NCBI GenBank assembly: GCA_017416145.1
Contig: JAFQDD010000006.1
Coordinates: 28,375-92,374 of the forward strand
Origin: Spirochaetaceae bacterium
GTDB lineage: Bacteria > Spirochaetota > Spirochaetia > Treponematales > Treponemataceae
Direction of reading: 5' to 3'
Length of the DNA: 64,000 nt
This document shows positions 36,981 through 45,043 of the stretch, piece by piece. A program made the position numbers and the translations under genes. Each line of letters starts with the position of its first letter. The stretch's first letter is position 1. A model generated the notes under the pieces. The model was not told where the DNA came from. It saw only the letters and a list, made by a program, of their open reading frames with translations, and ran no database searches.

Positions 36981-37194
36981 GCGATTCACAAACTGTAGTT
37001 TTTTCTTTTTTCATTGCATCTAAAATTGATTTTCCAACTTCTTTGCAATTTTCAGAAAAAACTTTTCCTGTTTTTTTGATATTGTCTTTTACAACTTTAA
37101 GTTTTGGATTTTTTTCTGCCACATTAGAAATAATCTTTCCACCAGCAACTAAAGCTGAACAAATAAGACAATCAACAATGATTCTTTTTAACAT
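36970..37194 (-). CDS. Island small membrane peptide S1 (74 aa)
   Basis: N-terminal hydrophobic segment (about 4-24; IIVDCLICSALVAGG) followed by a Lys-rich, soluble helix (EKNPKLKVVKDNIKKTGK) nearly identical to that of the paralogue at 39235-39450. SD AGGAGG, seven bases before the ATG, is paired with an upstream anti-SD in a hairpin. No known family. First gene of module A (S1-H1-EEP-large protein). Confidence 0.68.
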   Translation of the reverse strand: MLKRIIVDCLICSALVAGGKIISNVAEKNPKLKVVKDNIKKTGKVFSENCKEVGKSILDAMKKEKTTVCESQTL

Positions 37195-37200
37195 AAAATA

Positions 37201-37234
37201 CCTCCTGTGTATAAGTAAAAGATAACACAAGAGG
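37201..37234 (-). promoter_or_regulatory. SD-sequestering hairpin in the S1 leader
   Basis: On the mRNA CCTCTTGTGT (37234-37225) pairs over 10 positions (one G-U) with ACACAGGAGG (37210-37201), which contains the S1 Shine-Dalgarno. It lies directly beside the CGACA dyad. Confidence 0.55.
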
Positions 37235-37236
37235 TA

Positions 37237-37251
37237 TGACAAGAAGTGTCG
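37237..37251. promoter_or_regulatory. CGACA-N5-TGTCG dyad, site 1
   Basis: TGACA-AGAAG-TGTCG, 43 bases upstream of the S1 start. Confidence 0.6.
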
Positions 37252-37270
37252 GGGATGTAAAAAATATCGT

Positions 37271-38524
37271 TTACACTTCTCCACCATTCAAAAAGTCTAA
37301 TGCAAAAATTTGTTTTATTCCGTTGTGATATGTTACTGGACTATTATCCATTGTGATTAAAATTTTTTGATAATTGTCTTTTACCATTTGTAAAGGTCGA
37401 AGTTCTCGCTGCAAAGTTTGTTCATCCCTAACTGTTAAAGCCACTTGAATATAAGTTGGAATAGCATCTTTTATTGCAACAAAATCAATTTCTGTATCAT
37501 CAACTTTTCCTATATAAAGTTGATAGCCCCTACGTTTTAATTCAAGAAAAATCATATTTTCAAGAATGTGACCTTCATCTCCAGATTTTGCTCCAAGCAT
37601 AAAAAAACGAAGTCCAACATCAACTGCATAATATTTTTCTAGAGTTTTTAGAATCTCTTTTCCTTTTACATCATAACGATTTATTTTATAAAATAAAAAA
37701 GTTTCGCACAAAGAAGAAAGACAATTTTCAACCATAGCTGGAGATGTTTTTTTACCAGATGAAACAAAAGTATCACATATTTTTTTTGAAGAAAGTAAAT
37801 TTCCCGTATTTTGCAAAGCAAACTTCACAATTTTTTCTAGCAACAACGTATCAGTAATTTTTTTTCGTTGCTGAATATCTTTTAAAACAATTGTTGAATA
37901 CAAACCTTGAAGATAATCTTTTATAATTTCGTTTTCCTCATAAATCTTATGAAGATACGGAAACCCACCATAAGTAATATATTTTGTATAAAGAGAAGGA
38001 AGATCTAAATTATAATTTTGAAATTTTGATTTATATCCAAGCTGAAATTCTGAAAAAGAAAAAGGCAAAATATTTATTTCGATATATCGTCCACTTAGAA
38101 GAGTTGCAATTTCACTAGAAAGCATATTTGCGTTGGAACCTGTTAAATAAATATCAACATTTGGCATTACAAAAAGAGAATCAACAACTTTTTCAAAATT
38201 TGGCACTTCTTGAATTTCATCTAAAAAAATGTAGTTCATTTTGTCTGCTCGAAGTCGATTTTTTATTGTTGTATACAAAAGATGATAATCTTTGAGTTCC
38301 TCATTCTCAAGCATTTCAAAATTAAAAAAAGTGATTTGATTCTCTACAACAGATTTTGATATTTCTTTACAAAAATCTCGCAAAACAATTGATTTTCCAC
38401 AGCGTCGAATTCCAGTTATAACTTTTATAACATGTTTATCTTTCCATGACAAAAGTTTTTCTAAATATTCTTTTCGCAAAATAGAGAGTTCATTATAATA
38501 TGGAGTTTCTCGCAAATCTATCAT
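37271..38524 (-). CDS. AAA_14/DUF4143-type ATPase
   Basis: 417 aa. Walker A GIRRCGKS (38-45), Walker B YIFLDEIQEV (about 98-107), a sensor-like YLTGSNANML (about 125) and GRYIEINILPFSFSEF; the C-terminal part is the DUF4143 nuclease-like region (HILENMIFLELKRRGYQLYIG, then TEIDFVA). These ATPases are common in gut bacteria, often as accessory or selfish genes; function is unclear. No strong SD. It lies between the two S-H cassettes. Confidence 0.9.
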   Translation of the reverse strand: MIDLRETPYYNELSILRKEYLEKLLSWKDKHVIKVITGIRRCGKSIVLRDFCKEISKSVVENQITFFNFEMLENEELKDYHLLYTTIKNRLRADKMNYIFLDEIQEVPNFEKVVDSLFVMPNVDIYLTGSNANMLSSEIATLLSGRYIEINILPFSFSEFQLGYKSKFQNYNLDLPSLYTKYITYGGFPYLHKIYEENEIIKDYLQGLYSTIVLKDIQQRKKITDTLLLEKIVKFALQNTGNLLSSKKICDTFVSSGKKTSPAMVENCLSSLCETFLFYKINRYDVKGKEILKTLEKYYAVDVGLRFFMLGAKSGDEGHILENMIFLELKRRGYQLYIGKVDDTEIDFVAIKDAIPTYIQVALTVRDEQTLQRELRPLQMVKDNYQKILITMDNSPVTYHNGIKQIFALDFLNGGEV

Positions 38525-38624
38525 AAACTAAGTATAAGTAAAGAGAGAGATTTTTGTCAAGTTTTTAACTTGTAAGTTTAAAAGTTTTTGTTTTAGGCAA
38601 GTTTTTAATATAGGGATTAAAGTT

Positions 38625-38746
38625 GTGTTATTTGCAAGTTATTGAGGTATATTTTGATATTTCATAAATATTTACCCCAATAACAATACATTATATGTTA
38701 TAAAGTCAAATTTGCTTTTACATAACACGAACTATCGGGGAGGAAA
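38625..38746. repeat. ~122-bp direct repeat, copy 1, flanking the S2-H2 cassette
   Basis: Shares GTTATTTRCAAGTTATT, TTACCCCAATAACAA, CATATGTTA-like and ACATAACA segments in the same order with 39662-39785. The pair encloses S2 and H2. Confidence 0.6.
38723..38737. promoter_or_regulatory. CGACA-N5-TGTCG dyad, site 3 (degenerate)
   Basis: TAACA-CGAAC-TATCG, about 200 bases upstream of the ATPase start. Confidence 0.4.
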
Positions 38747-38838
38747 ATGCTTGACCTGTATTCTGCCAGTTTTTTTGTAGCGAAAATGAAGAGTAAGCAA
38801 ATTTTCTGACAAGACCTGTTTTTTTTATTAAAATTAAT

Positions 38839-39156
38839 TTAGTAAAGTCCACCATTTTCCTTCGCATATTTAAGAAAGAACCTATCAACCAATGGCTTAA
38901 ATCTATAATAACTAGATAAATTACCTAATTGTATATCATAGGCACGGTTATTTTCTTTATAAATTTTCTCTGTTTGATAACTATCTTTTTCAGCTAGAGC
39001 TAATAAAACAGCTGACTTTTTTACATAATTTGGTTCATTTTGTAAAAAATTTTCTAACTGAGCAGTACTTTTTTTTCTTGCCTCTTCATACAGAGGCCAA
39101 GCCATTTCTGCTACATTTTTTTTAAAACCATTCATTATAGAACCAAGAATTCCCAT
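38839..39156 (-). CDS. Island protein H2 (105 aa), paralogue of H1
   Basis: From ATG 39156 (GGAGG upstream; a longer frame adds five residues). Helical; MNGFKKNVAEMAWPLYEEAR aligns with H1. Its partner EEP and large protein are not directly downstream, so this is a partial module copy. Confidence 0.7.
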   Translation of the reverse strand: MGILGSIMNGFKKNVAEMAWPLYEEARKKSTAQLENFLQNEPNYVKKSAVLLALAEKDSYQTEKIYKENNRAYDIQLGNLSSYYRFKPLVDRFFLKYAKENGGLY

Positions 39157-39189
39157 AATATTATCCTCCAATAAAAATAAAGAAACAAC

Positions 39190-39236
39190 TTTAGATAAGG
39201 TTATGTCAATAACCTTATCTAAACACTATAGTGTTT
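39190..39236 (-). promoter_or_regulatory. Conserved hairpin and palindrome between S2 and H2
   Basis: TTTAGATAAGGTTAT pairs perfectly with ATAACCTTATCTAAA around GTCA, then the palindrome AAACACTATAGTGTTT follows (39221-39236). Three stem positions differ from the S1-H1 copy and each change is matched in the other arm. Confidence 0.6.
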
Positions 39237-39450
39237 ACGATTCACAAACTGTAGTTTCTTTTTTTTTCATTGCATCTAAAATTGATTTTCCAACTTTTTT
39301 GCAATTTACAGAAAAATCTTTTCCTGTTTTTTTGATATTGTCTTTTACAACTTTGAGCTTTGGATTTTTCTCTGTATAAACAGATAAAAGTTTTACATTA
39401 ATAACAAAATCTGCAACAATAAGGCAATCCCTAATAATTCGATAAAACAT
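39235..39450 (-). CDS. Island small membrane peptide S2 (71 aa)
   Basis: MFYRIIRDCLIVADFVINV at the N-terminus is hydrophobic and divergent from S1, while the rest (EKNPKLKVVKDNIKKTGK and KSILDAMKK) is nearly the same. SD AGGAGG, again inside a hairpin. Confidence 0.68.
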   Translation of the reverse strand: MFYRIIRDCLIVADFVINVKLLSVYTEKNPKLKVVKDNIKKTGKDFSVNCKKVGKSILDAMKKKETTVCES

Positions 39451-39456
39451 AAAATA

Positions 39457-39490
39457 CCTCCTGTGTATAAGTAAAAGATAACACAGGAGG
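39457..39490 (-). promoter_or_regulatory. SD-sequestering hairpin in the S2 leader
   Basis: CCTCCTGTGT pairs perfectly with ACACAGGAGG (10 bp, 14-base loop), covering the S2 Shine-Dalgarno. Confidence 0.58.
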
Positions 39491-39492
39491 TA

Positions 39493-39507
39493 TGACAAGA
39501 AGCGTCG
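39493..39507. promoter_or_regulatory. CGACA-N5-TGTCG dyad, site 2
   Basis: TGACA-AGAAG-CGTCG, 43 bases upstream of the S2 start. Confidence 0.58.
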
Positions 39508-39661
39508 GAGATGTAAAATAAATTGATTTTTTTTCAAACGAACTAAAAACAAATAAACTATTATTAATAGTATACTTTTAATTAAAACAGTTCTCCATTT
39601 TACATAAAGTCTGGCATATTTTTATGAAAAATACCCTTTCTATGCTATATTGGATCATTAC

Positions 39662-39785
39662 GAGTTATTTACAAGTTATTAGGGGATATTTTAACGTTTT
39701 ACAATTTTTTACCCCAATAACAACATATCATATGTTATTAAATCAAATTTACTTTTTTACATAACAAGAAATGTCGGAAAGAAAA
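39662..39785. repeat. ~122-bp direct repeat, copy 2
   Basis: Partner of 38625-38746; lies between the decayed Abi fragment and S2. Confidence 0.6.
39762..39776. promoter_or_regulatory. CGACA-N5-TGTCG dyad, site 4
   Basis: TAACA-AGAAA-TGTCG, about 310 bases upstream of S2 and inside direct repeat copy 2. Confidence 0.5.
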
Positions 39786-39833
39786 AAAATTGTATTTTAC
39801 AAAAAAACTGCCGCGTCTACTTCAAGATATAAA

Positions 39834-39911
39834 TTAGAAGTGATATATAGAGTTTATTTTCCGTAGATATAAATTCAGAGACAATGAGTTTTTTCCGTTT
39901 TTTTTTGCCAT
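39834..39911 (-). pseudogene. Decayed 5' fragment of an Abi_2 gene
   Basis: The ATG at 39911, the poly-A run after it (nine A), the TATAAT six bases upstream and the hairpin before that all match the start of the intact Abi gene (32795). A shifted frame reads RKKLIVSEFIS, like RKKLTVPEIIS of the intact copy. The open frame ends after 25 codons and no Abi core follows. Confidence 0.6.
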
Positions 39912-39932
39912 GAGAATATTATACCATAAAAA

Positions 39933-39969
39933 CGCCACTTACAATGAGGGAAAATCACAATAAGTGGCG
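39933..39969 (-). terminator. Terminator-like hairpin after the module B large protein
   Basis: Copy of the hairpin at 32817-32853 with three mismatches; it runs into TTTTT on the minus strand. Confidence 0.5.
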
Positions 39970-39982
39970 GAGAAAGATTTTT

Positions 39983-42445
39983 TTATGATTCTATGGGTGA
40001 TTCTTTCAAAAATCGCTCAGATTCAATTTTTATCTTTCGTAATAACGGATAAGAATTTCCTGAAAATTTTGTATTTGCCACCGAACCTACTTTTAATTTA
40101 TCGATAAGCTCTTTAAATTTCTCAAAATCTAATTTTTTGTTTGAGTATCTAAAATCATCAATTATAAATACTTTCTCTTCTTTAGAATTTTCAATAAACT
40201 TAATTTCAGAATAGTTACATCCACATTCATATTTTTTCTTTTTAATTACATGAACCATATCCTTATCAAATACTAAATCACAATTAGAGAATGTAGTATC
40301 ATCTAAAATTGCTAATATTTCATTTTGTTTTCTTAAGCCTTCAAGTTCGTTTGGTAAATTAGTTCTCACATATTTTTTAAAATCTTCATCACCTTGAATC
40401 AAGAAATTCAATTTATTACCTTCAGCAAGAGTGACATTTCTAATTCTTTTTAATTGCTCACCCCTTCTTTTCTTTTCTTCTCTTATTTTATTTGCGTCTT
40501 CTCCATATATATCTCTTATTGAAAAATATGACGTGGTTTCTTCTTTTGATTTTTCTTCGTTTTTGGAAATTGGAATCTCTGGCAAGTGAATATTTTCATT
40601 TGTACAAAGTTCTACAAGTTCGCTTTCTTTTTTATTGATTTCAGTATTATCAACATTGTCAATTTTCTTAATTTCTTCGACCATTGATTTTACAAATTTT
40701 TTAACTAAAGTATAGAATTGAATTCTTTGGTCAAATGGATTAATAATTGGCTCTTTAATATCATTTGTACATAGGTCGGGATAGAAAAATTTAAATATTG
40801 ATTTATCTTCTGGATTCAAATTAATTTCATCCTCTTCCACAGGTTCAAACAAAGGTACATTTTTTACAGCAGAAACAAATTTTTCTAATACATCAATATA
40901 AATATATACATACTCATCCCTATTTACTTGTGCTGGATTTCTTTTTAAATCATAATTCCTGATTTTTATTTTTTCTACTGTATCTAAGAAATAAGAATCT
41001 GTGTATTCTTTTTCATAATCATCAGCAGGACACTGTGTTTGACGATTCAATAAAACTGTATATTTTTCTATAAGCTTAATAACAACACTTGCGTATTTCC
41101 ATTTTAAGATAGCTTTTTGATATTTATAAAAATCATCTTCCAATTTTTTTATATTATCAAAATCTTTTGGCCACGGATACAAATAGCCAGAATTTACAAA
41201 ACGACATAATGTAGTATATTCTGGATAATTAAACATTTCATCATTTTTTTCAATCGCTTCTCTTACATAACGTTGACTTAAGATTTGAGCATTAAATGGA
41301 GCATTATAATCTTCTGTAACAAGGATTCTTAAATATTTTTTTACTTCTTCAAAATTACCTAATCTAAGATAATTCATTGTACAAAGTTGTATAATATCCC
41401 AAGAATTTCCAGCGTTTTTAATTGCAATGCCCAATAATTCATTAATTTTTTCTTTGTTGGTTTCTAAGCCATCTTGTATAAGTAAATCGATATTTTCTAA
41501 AGCACAAGAAGCTGCAATATCATCTTTTCGCAACAATGGAAGATTGTTCACTTTCCAATATTGATTAAAAGACTCAAGTGCAAGGTCTTTATATTTGTTA
41601 TAAACAGTTTTATCTTCTTCAAAATATTCTTGTGCAACTGCATTTGCAGCATTTCCTAAATAATACCAAAATGGAGGATATGCTTCAAAATTTTCTTTGA
41701 TTGTATAAAGTCGCTCGTATTTTCTAAAAATATTTTCATCCATTAGGATATCGTTATATTGTGTGATTTGTTTTTCTGTTAAACGATATTCATCTGAAAA
41801 ATTATATTTATCTGCTAAACGCCACGCTGTTGTAAAAAGTTCTCTACGCAATGCATTAAATTGCTCTATTGCAGAACGTTGAAGCTGCCATTTTTGTTTA
41901 TCGTATTCAAGTTGATTATTTGCCTTTTCTTTTCGGTAGTTCATATAACCAATACCAACTTGAGAAGCAAGAGAGATTGCCATTGTTATTGGATTTCCAC
42001 CAGCAACAATCAAACCGATATTTGGAACAGCAGACCAAATTGCATTTTTCATTTTTTGTTGATATTCACGGTCAATAAATTTTTTATCACCTTCTTGAAT
42101 TCGAAAGAAAGTAATTGTATCAAGAATTTGTTTTAAAATATCCAAGAGAGCTTCATCTTTTGGAAAATTTTCAAGATTCAAATTATTTAAGATTGCTTCG
42201 TATTCTTGTTCAAGAATAACTAAATCGCTGTAATCTACAATTTGTGAAACCGAAACTGTACAAAGATTCAAAGCATAAGCTGCCATAAGTTTTTCTTTAT
42301 CAGAGATTTTTCCTGTTTCCCATTTTTTTAGCTCTTTTTCATTTTCAGATATTTCTTCAGAATTTGATTTAGGAATAATCAATTGATTCTTTATTTTATC
42401 TAACTCAGTTTTTATTTCTAAAAGCTCTTTTTTTGTTCCAAACAT
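39983..42445 (-). CDS. Large island protein, module B (820 aa)
   Basis: Paralogue of the protein at 32925-35456. After a divergent start (an extra ~24-residue coiled-coil-like segment, KTELDKIKNQL) the region from ISDKEKLMAAYALNLCTVSV to about residue 430 is almost identical, including the hydrophobic stretch near 135-170. The C-terminal ~350 residues are largely different, ending in a PH-like segment (DDTTFSNCDLVFDKDMVHVI, then RYSNKKLDFEKFKELID) but without the second hydrophobic insert. AGGAGGAG precedes the ATG. Third gene of WYL regulator-EEP-large protein. Confidence 0.75.
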   Translation of the reverse strand: MFGTKKELLEIKTELDKIKNQLIIPKSNSEEISENEKELKKWETGKISDKEKLMAAYALNLCTVSVSQIVDYSDLVILEQEYEAILNNLNLENFPKDEALLDILKQILDTITFFRIQEGDKKFIDREYQQKMKNAIWSAVPNIGLIVAGGNPITMAISLASQVGIGYMNYRKEKANNQLEYDKQKWQLQRSAIEQFNALRRELFTTAWRLADKYNFSDEYRLTEKQITQYNDILMDENIFRKYERLYTIKENFEAYPPFWYYLGNAANAVAQEYFEEDKTVYNKYKDLALESFNQYWKVNNLPLLRKDDIAASCALENIDLLIQDGLETNKEKINELLGIAIKNAGNSWDIIQLCTMNYLRLGNFEEVKKYLRILVTEDYNAPFNAQILSQRYVREAIEKNDEMFNYPEYTTLCRFVNSGYLYPWPKDFDNIKKLEDDFYKYQKAILKWKYASVVIKLIEKYTVLLNRQTQCPADDYEKEYTDSYFLDTVEKIKIRNYDLKRNPAQVNRDEYVYIYIDVLEKFVSAVKNVPLFEPVEEDEINLNPEDKSIFKFFYPDLCTNDIKEPIINPFDQRIQFYTLVKKFVKSMVEEIKKIDNVDNTEINKKESELVELCTNENIHLPEIPISKNEEKSKEETTSYFSIRDIYGEDANKIREEKKRRGEQLKRIRNVTLAEGNKLNFLIQGDEDFKKYVRTNLPNELEGLRKQNEILAILDDTTFSNCDLVFDKDMVHVIKKKKYECGCNYSEIKFIENSKEEKVFIIDDFRYSNKKLDFEKFKELIDKLKVGSVANTKFSGNSYPLLRKIKIESERFLKESPIES

Positions 42446-42480
42446 TTTGCTCCTCCTGTTGTTTGGTTGTAAGATATATT

Positions 42481-43545
42481 TTATGTAAGATTCAAATCTA
42501 TATATACAGGTACATGATCTGATAACTTTTGATAGTGAATTGAATTATCTTCTTCACCCTCATCATTTTTATACCATTTTACTGTATTAATTCTGTCTGA
42601 TTTTATATGACCTTGGTTTACAATAAAATGATCATATGAGTTATAAAAGTAATCTTCACTTTCACATTTTAATTTGTGTAAAGTAGTTTTTTTATCGATG
42701 TACGCATTAAGATTTTTATTATATTCAGCAGAAGAGTCCTTAATATTTGAATATTTTTTATTGTATTCTGTCGTTGTATAAACTTTTTGTTTAAATACAT
42801 CATCTATTTGATTTGCTAGTTTTAGAGAAATACTATTCGGAGTATTACGTATATATTGCAAATAAAGCATCTGCAAATTAAAATCACCACCAATTAATGT
42901 TGTTCTATGACAACCATTACTGGAATAATTATTTACTTTTTCGTATAGTTCAAAAATATGACACATTTCTTCAACACGAGCCTTTTTCACTTTCGCCATT
43001 TTATCAAAATTGGGATCATATCTTACGCCAGACAAAGGACTAACTTGTTTTATTAAATTAAATTTACCAGAATAAGTTAAATGAAGATTCATAATTGCAA
43101 ATTCTATTTTTGATCTTTCTACTTGAAATATTTCAACTTGTGGTGGTCGAGCTACATTATTTAGAGAATTTCTAAATTTCAATATATTATTCCAACGAGT
43201 ATCGCCAGAAAAATCTAATTTAGTAAATTTTGAAGAGTCATACATAATTGCATAACCTGTATCATTTCTAGGATTTCTTAAATATTCACCTTTTGTATCA
43301 TCTTCATGATCTTCCAAGATATCAATATGTTTCTCATACCACTTTTCGTCCAATTTTTTTTGATAAGCCAGTGTAAATTGTTCAATTTGCCATTTTGGAG
43401 GTAATTTTATTTCATTATCAAATCTAAACTCTTGTAGAAGAAGCATATCTAAACTTTCATCTTTTATGAGTTTTATAATTTGTTTTAATTTTTTTTTATT
43501 ATCTTTACAATTGCAACAATTAAACGACCCGATTCTATAACTCAT
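42481..43545 (-). CDS. EEP family nuclease/phosphatase-like protein, module B
   Basis: 354 aa. N9 (GSFNCC), E39 (MLLLQEF), an NLHLTYS His, GGDFNL and a C-terminal LSDHVPVYIDL keep the catalytic pattern. It starts like the module A paralogue (MSYRIGSFN) but the two share only the core. GAAGGGG precedes the ATG, 10 bases after the WYL gene stop, so it is co-transcribed with the regulator. Confidence 0.82.
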   Translation of the reverse strand: MSYRIGSFNCCNCKDNKKKLKQIIKLIKDESLDMLLLQEFRFDNEIKLPPKWQIEQFTLAYQKKLDEKWYEKHIDILEDHEDDTKGEYLRNPRNDTGYAIMYDSSKFTKLDFSGDTRWNNILKFRNSLNNVARPPQVEIFQVERSKIEFAIMNLHLTYSGKFNLIKQVSPLSGVRYDPNFDKMAKVKKARVEEMCHIFELYEKVNNYSSNGCHRTTLIGGDFNLQMLYLQYIRNTPNSISLKLANQIDDVFKQKVYTTTEYNKKYSNIKDSSAEYNKNLNAYIDKKTTLHKLKCESEDYFYNSYDHFIVNQGHIKSDRINTVKWYKNDEGEEDNSIHYQKLSDHVPVYIDLNLT

Positions 43546-43555
43546 AATCCCCTTC

Positions 43556-44536
43556 TCAATACATCCCCATCACCGCAGCAACTTCTTCTTTCACCTGTTC
43601 TATCAACTCATCCGGTCCCAGCACTTTCACAGTTTTTCCTTGCCCAAGAACCCATCGTTTTACTTCGGGAAGCTGAGTTGTTTCAAAACTTACCCAAACG
43701 CTGCCGTCTTCGCGTTGTTCAATTTTTTGATTTTTGTTCCAGCTGCGTTCAAGAGCAAAAGTACCTATTTCTGCGGAAATCAAAAGTTCTACTGTGTATT
43801 TTTTTGTGGCACTTAGCCAGATTCCAATTTCTTTGTCAAAATATTTGTCTGGATTAAAATCTTCTGGAATATCAAATTCTTCTTTTGATTCTGTTACGTT
43901 TTGCATTCTGCTAAAATTAAAAACGCGAATATCTTTTTTATCATGACAGAACCCCATAACATACCAATTCCCTTTTTGGCATACTGCGTGTAAAGGATTA
44001 ATTCGTCTTGTCATCCAAGTTGTTTTTTGTAATGGACGATATTCAAAGTCTAAAACGTGTCGATTTTTTAGAGCAGAAAAAATCTTGGAAAAATTTTCAG
44101 GATTGATTATTCCCATTTGGTCGGGAATAAATGTTGTTTGATTTTGCAAAAATGATGAGTCTAAAGTAATTTTGTTAGGCAAACTCATTTCTATCTTTTT
44201 GAAAACCGAACGCAAATCATTTTCTAATGGAGTATTTCTGTATTGCTCCAAAAGTTGGTCAAAAAGTGCTACTGAAAAAAGTTCGCCTTCACTTAAAGGA
44301 ACGCTTTTGATATAAAAATTTTCTTCTGTGTAATAATAGCCATTTTTATATGCATCAAACTCAATTGGAGCATTGTACATATCTCGCATGTATTCAATAT
44401 CACGTTGAATTGTTCTACTTGAAACTTCTATTTTCTTTGAAAGACTTGTTGCATTTGGAAACTTACCGCTTCGAATTTCTTCATCAATCTGAAGCAGCCG
44501 ATAACGCTGAACTTTATTATTTCTCTTGTCCGACAT
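43556..44536 (-). CDS. WYL-domain transcriptional regulator
   Basis: 326 aa. N-terminal winged HTH of the DeoR/HTH_11 type (ATSLSKKIEVSSRTIQRDIE, about 29-48), a WYL domain (about 175-240; FEYRPLQKTTWMTRRINPLH, GNWYVMGFCHD) and a C-terminal WCX extension. Proteins of this layout (PafBC, BrxR, CapW) bind nucleic-acid ligands or DNA and several control phage-defence operons. It heads the module B operon and has a perfect CGACA-N5-TGTCG dyad 113 bases upstream, so it is my candidate binder of the island sites. Confidence 0.88.
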   Translation of the reverse strand: MSDKRNNKVQRYRLLQIDEEIRSGKFPNATSLSKKIEVSSRTIQRDIEYMRDMYNAPIEFDAYKNGYYYTEENFYIKSVPLSEGELFSVALFDQLLEQYRNTPLENDLRSVFKKIEMSLPNKITLDSSFLQNQTTFIPDQMGIINPENFSKIFSALKNRHVLDFEYRPLQKTTWMTRRINPLHAVCQKGNWYVMGFCHDKKDIRVFNFSRMQNVTESKEEFDIPEDFNPDKYFDKEIGIWLSATKKYTVELLISAEIGTFALERSWNKNQKIEQREDGSVWVSFETTQLPEVKRWVLGQGKTVKVLGPDELIEQVKEEVAAVMGMY

Positions 44537-44648
44537 GTTGATTACCTTTGTCTAATAATTTTATCACAGAACTACAGAGATGTCTAATTATTTCTATAGA
44601 TAATATTAAAACTTATCTTTTGATATTTTCATTCTACCACCCTCTATA

Positions 44649-44663
44649 CGACAAGAACTGTCG
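44649..44663. promoter_or_regulatory. CGACA-N5-TGTCG dyad, site 5 (perfect)
   Basis: CGACA-AGAAC-TGTCG, upstream of the WYL regulator. Confidence 0.62.
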
Positions 44664-44690
44664 GTACTTAAAATAAAATTCAAAAAAAAC

Positions 44691-44808
44691 AGCCCCGAAA
44701 AATGTAATCATTCTATCGTTTCAGGTCGGAAAAAGTGTATACTTTTGGCAAATTTAGCCCCGAAAAAATGTTAATTTCTGGTTGTTTTAGCCCCGAAAAA
44801 ATGTAATT
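44691..44808. repeat. Four tandem ~33-bp repeats with an AGCCCCGAAAAA core
   Basis: AGCCCCGAAAAATGTAAT-type cores begin near 44691, 44723 (degenerate, AGGTCGGAAAAAGTGTAT), 44756 and 44790, i.e. at 32-34 base spacing, about three helical turns. Three are nearly identical. Too few and too irregular for a CRISPR. Confidence 0.6.
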
Positions 44809-44906
44809 CATAATTCTCAAAAATATTTGTATACAAAACATCCCTTTGTACGCCATTTGTAATTTGTAAATCTCATTTCTCTCAAATTTCTTTACCACTC
44901 ATAATT

Positions 44907-44947
44907 TAATCACATTAATTTAATGACCATTAAATTAACCGTGATTA
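44907..44947. promoter_or_regulatory. Nested inverted repeat upstream of the XRE gene
   Basis: Outer arms TAATCAC / GTGATTA enclose inner arms TTAATTTAAT / ATTAAATTAA around GACC. All pairs are perfect, and it lies about 100 bases before the XRE start. Confidence 0.5.
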
Positions 44948-44993
44948 CACAAAACAACTACCTCTCCCACTATCTCTACAGATTACAAACCTT

Positions 44994-45036
44994 ATTTCTT
45001 TAGTTATTTGTACCCATTTCTTTAGTATTTTATACT
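44994..45036 (+). promoter_or_regulatory. Promoter of the XRE gene with two direct repeats
   Basis: ATTTCTTTAG occurs at 44994-45003 and 45016-45025, two helical turns apart, just before a -10 element TATACT (45031-45036). The ATG is seven bases after the -10, so the message is probably leaderless and the repeats are likely self-repression sites. Confidence 0.45.
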
Positions 45037-45043
45037 TATAACT

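Larger units (their letters stand above)
38525..38838. other. Gene-free spacer with direct repeat R1 and dyad site 3
   Basis: About 310 bases, AT-rich. Bases about 38625-38746 are roughly 80% identical, by eye, to about 39662-39785, including TTACCCCAATAACAA. The remainder shows no gene. Confidence 0.5.
44537..45043. other. Gene-free regulatory spacer
   Basis: About 500 bases between the WYL operon and the XRE gene, read in opposite directions. It contains dyad site 5, four ~33-bp tandem repeats (44691-44808), a 41-bp nested inverted repeat (44907-44947) and direct repeats in front of the XRE gene. A 61-codon frame across the repeats looks spurious. Confidence 0.6.

Noticed and set aside
44691..44808. 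Possible short CRISPR or coding gene (61 codons)
   Set aside because: Only four imperfect units with similar spacers; the frame exists only because of the repeats and has no SD.
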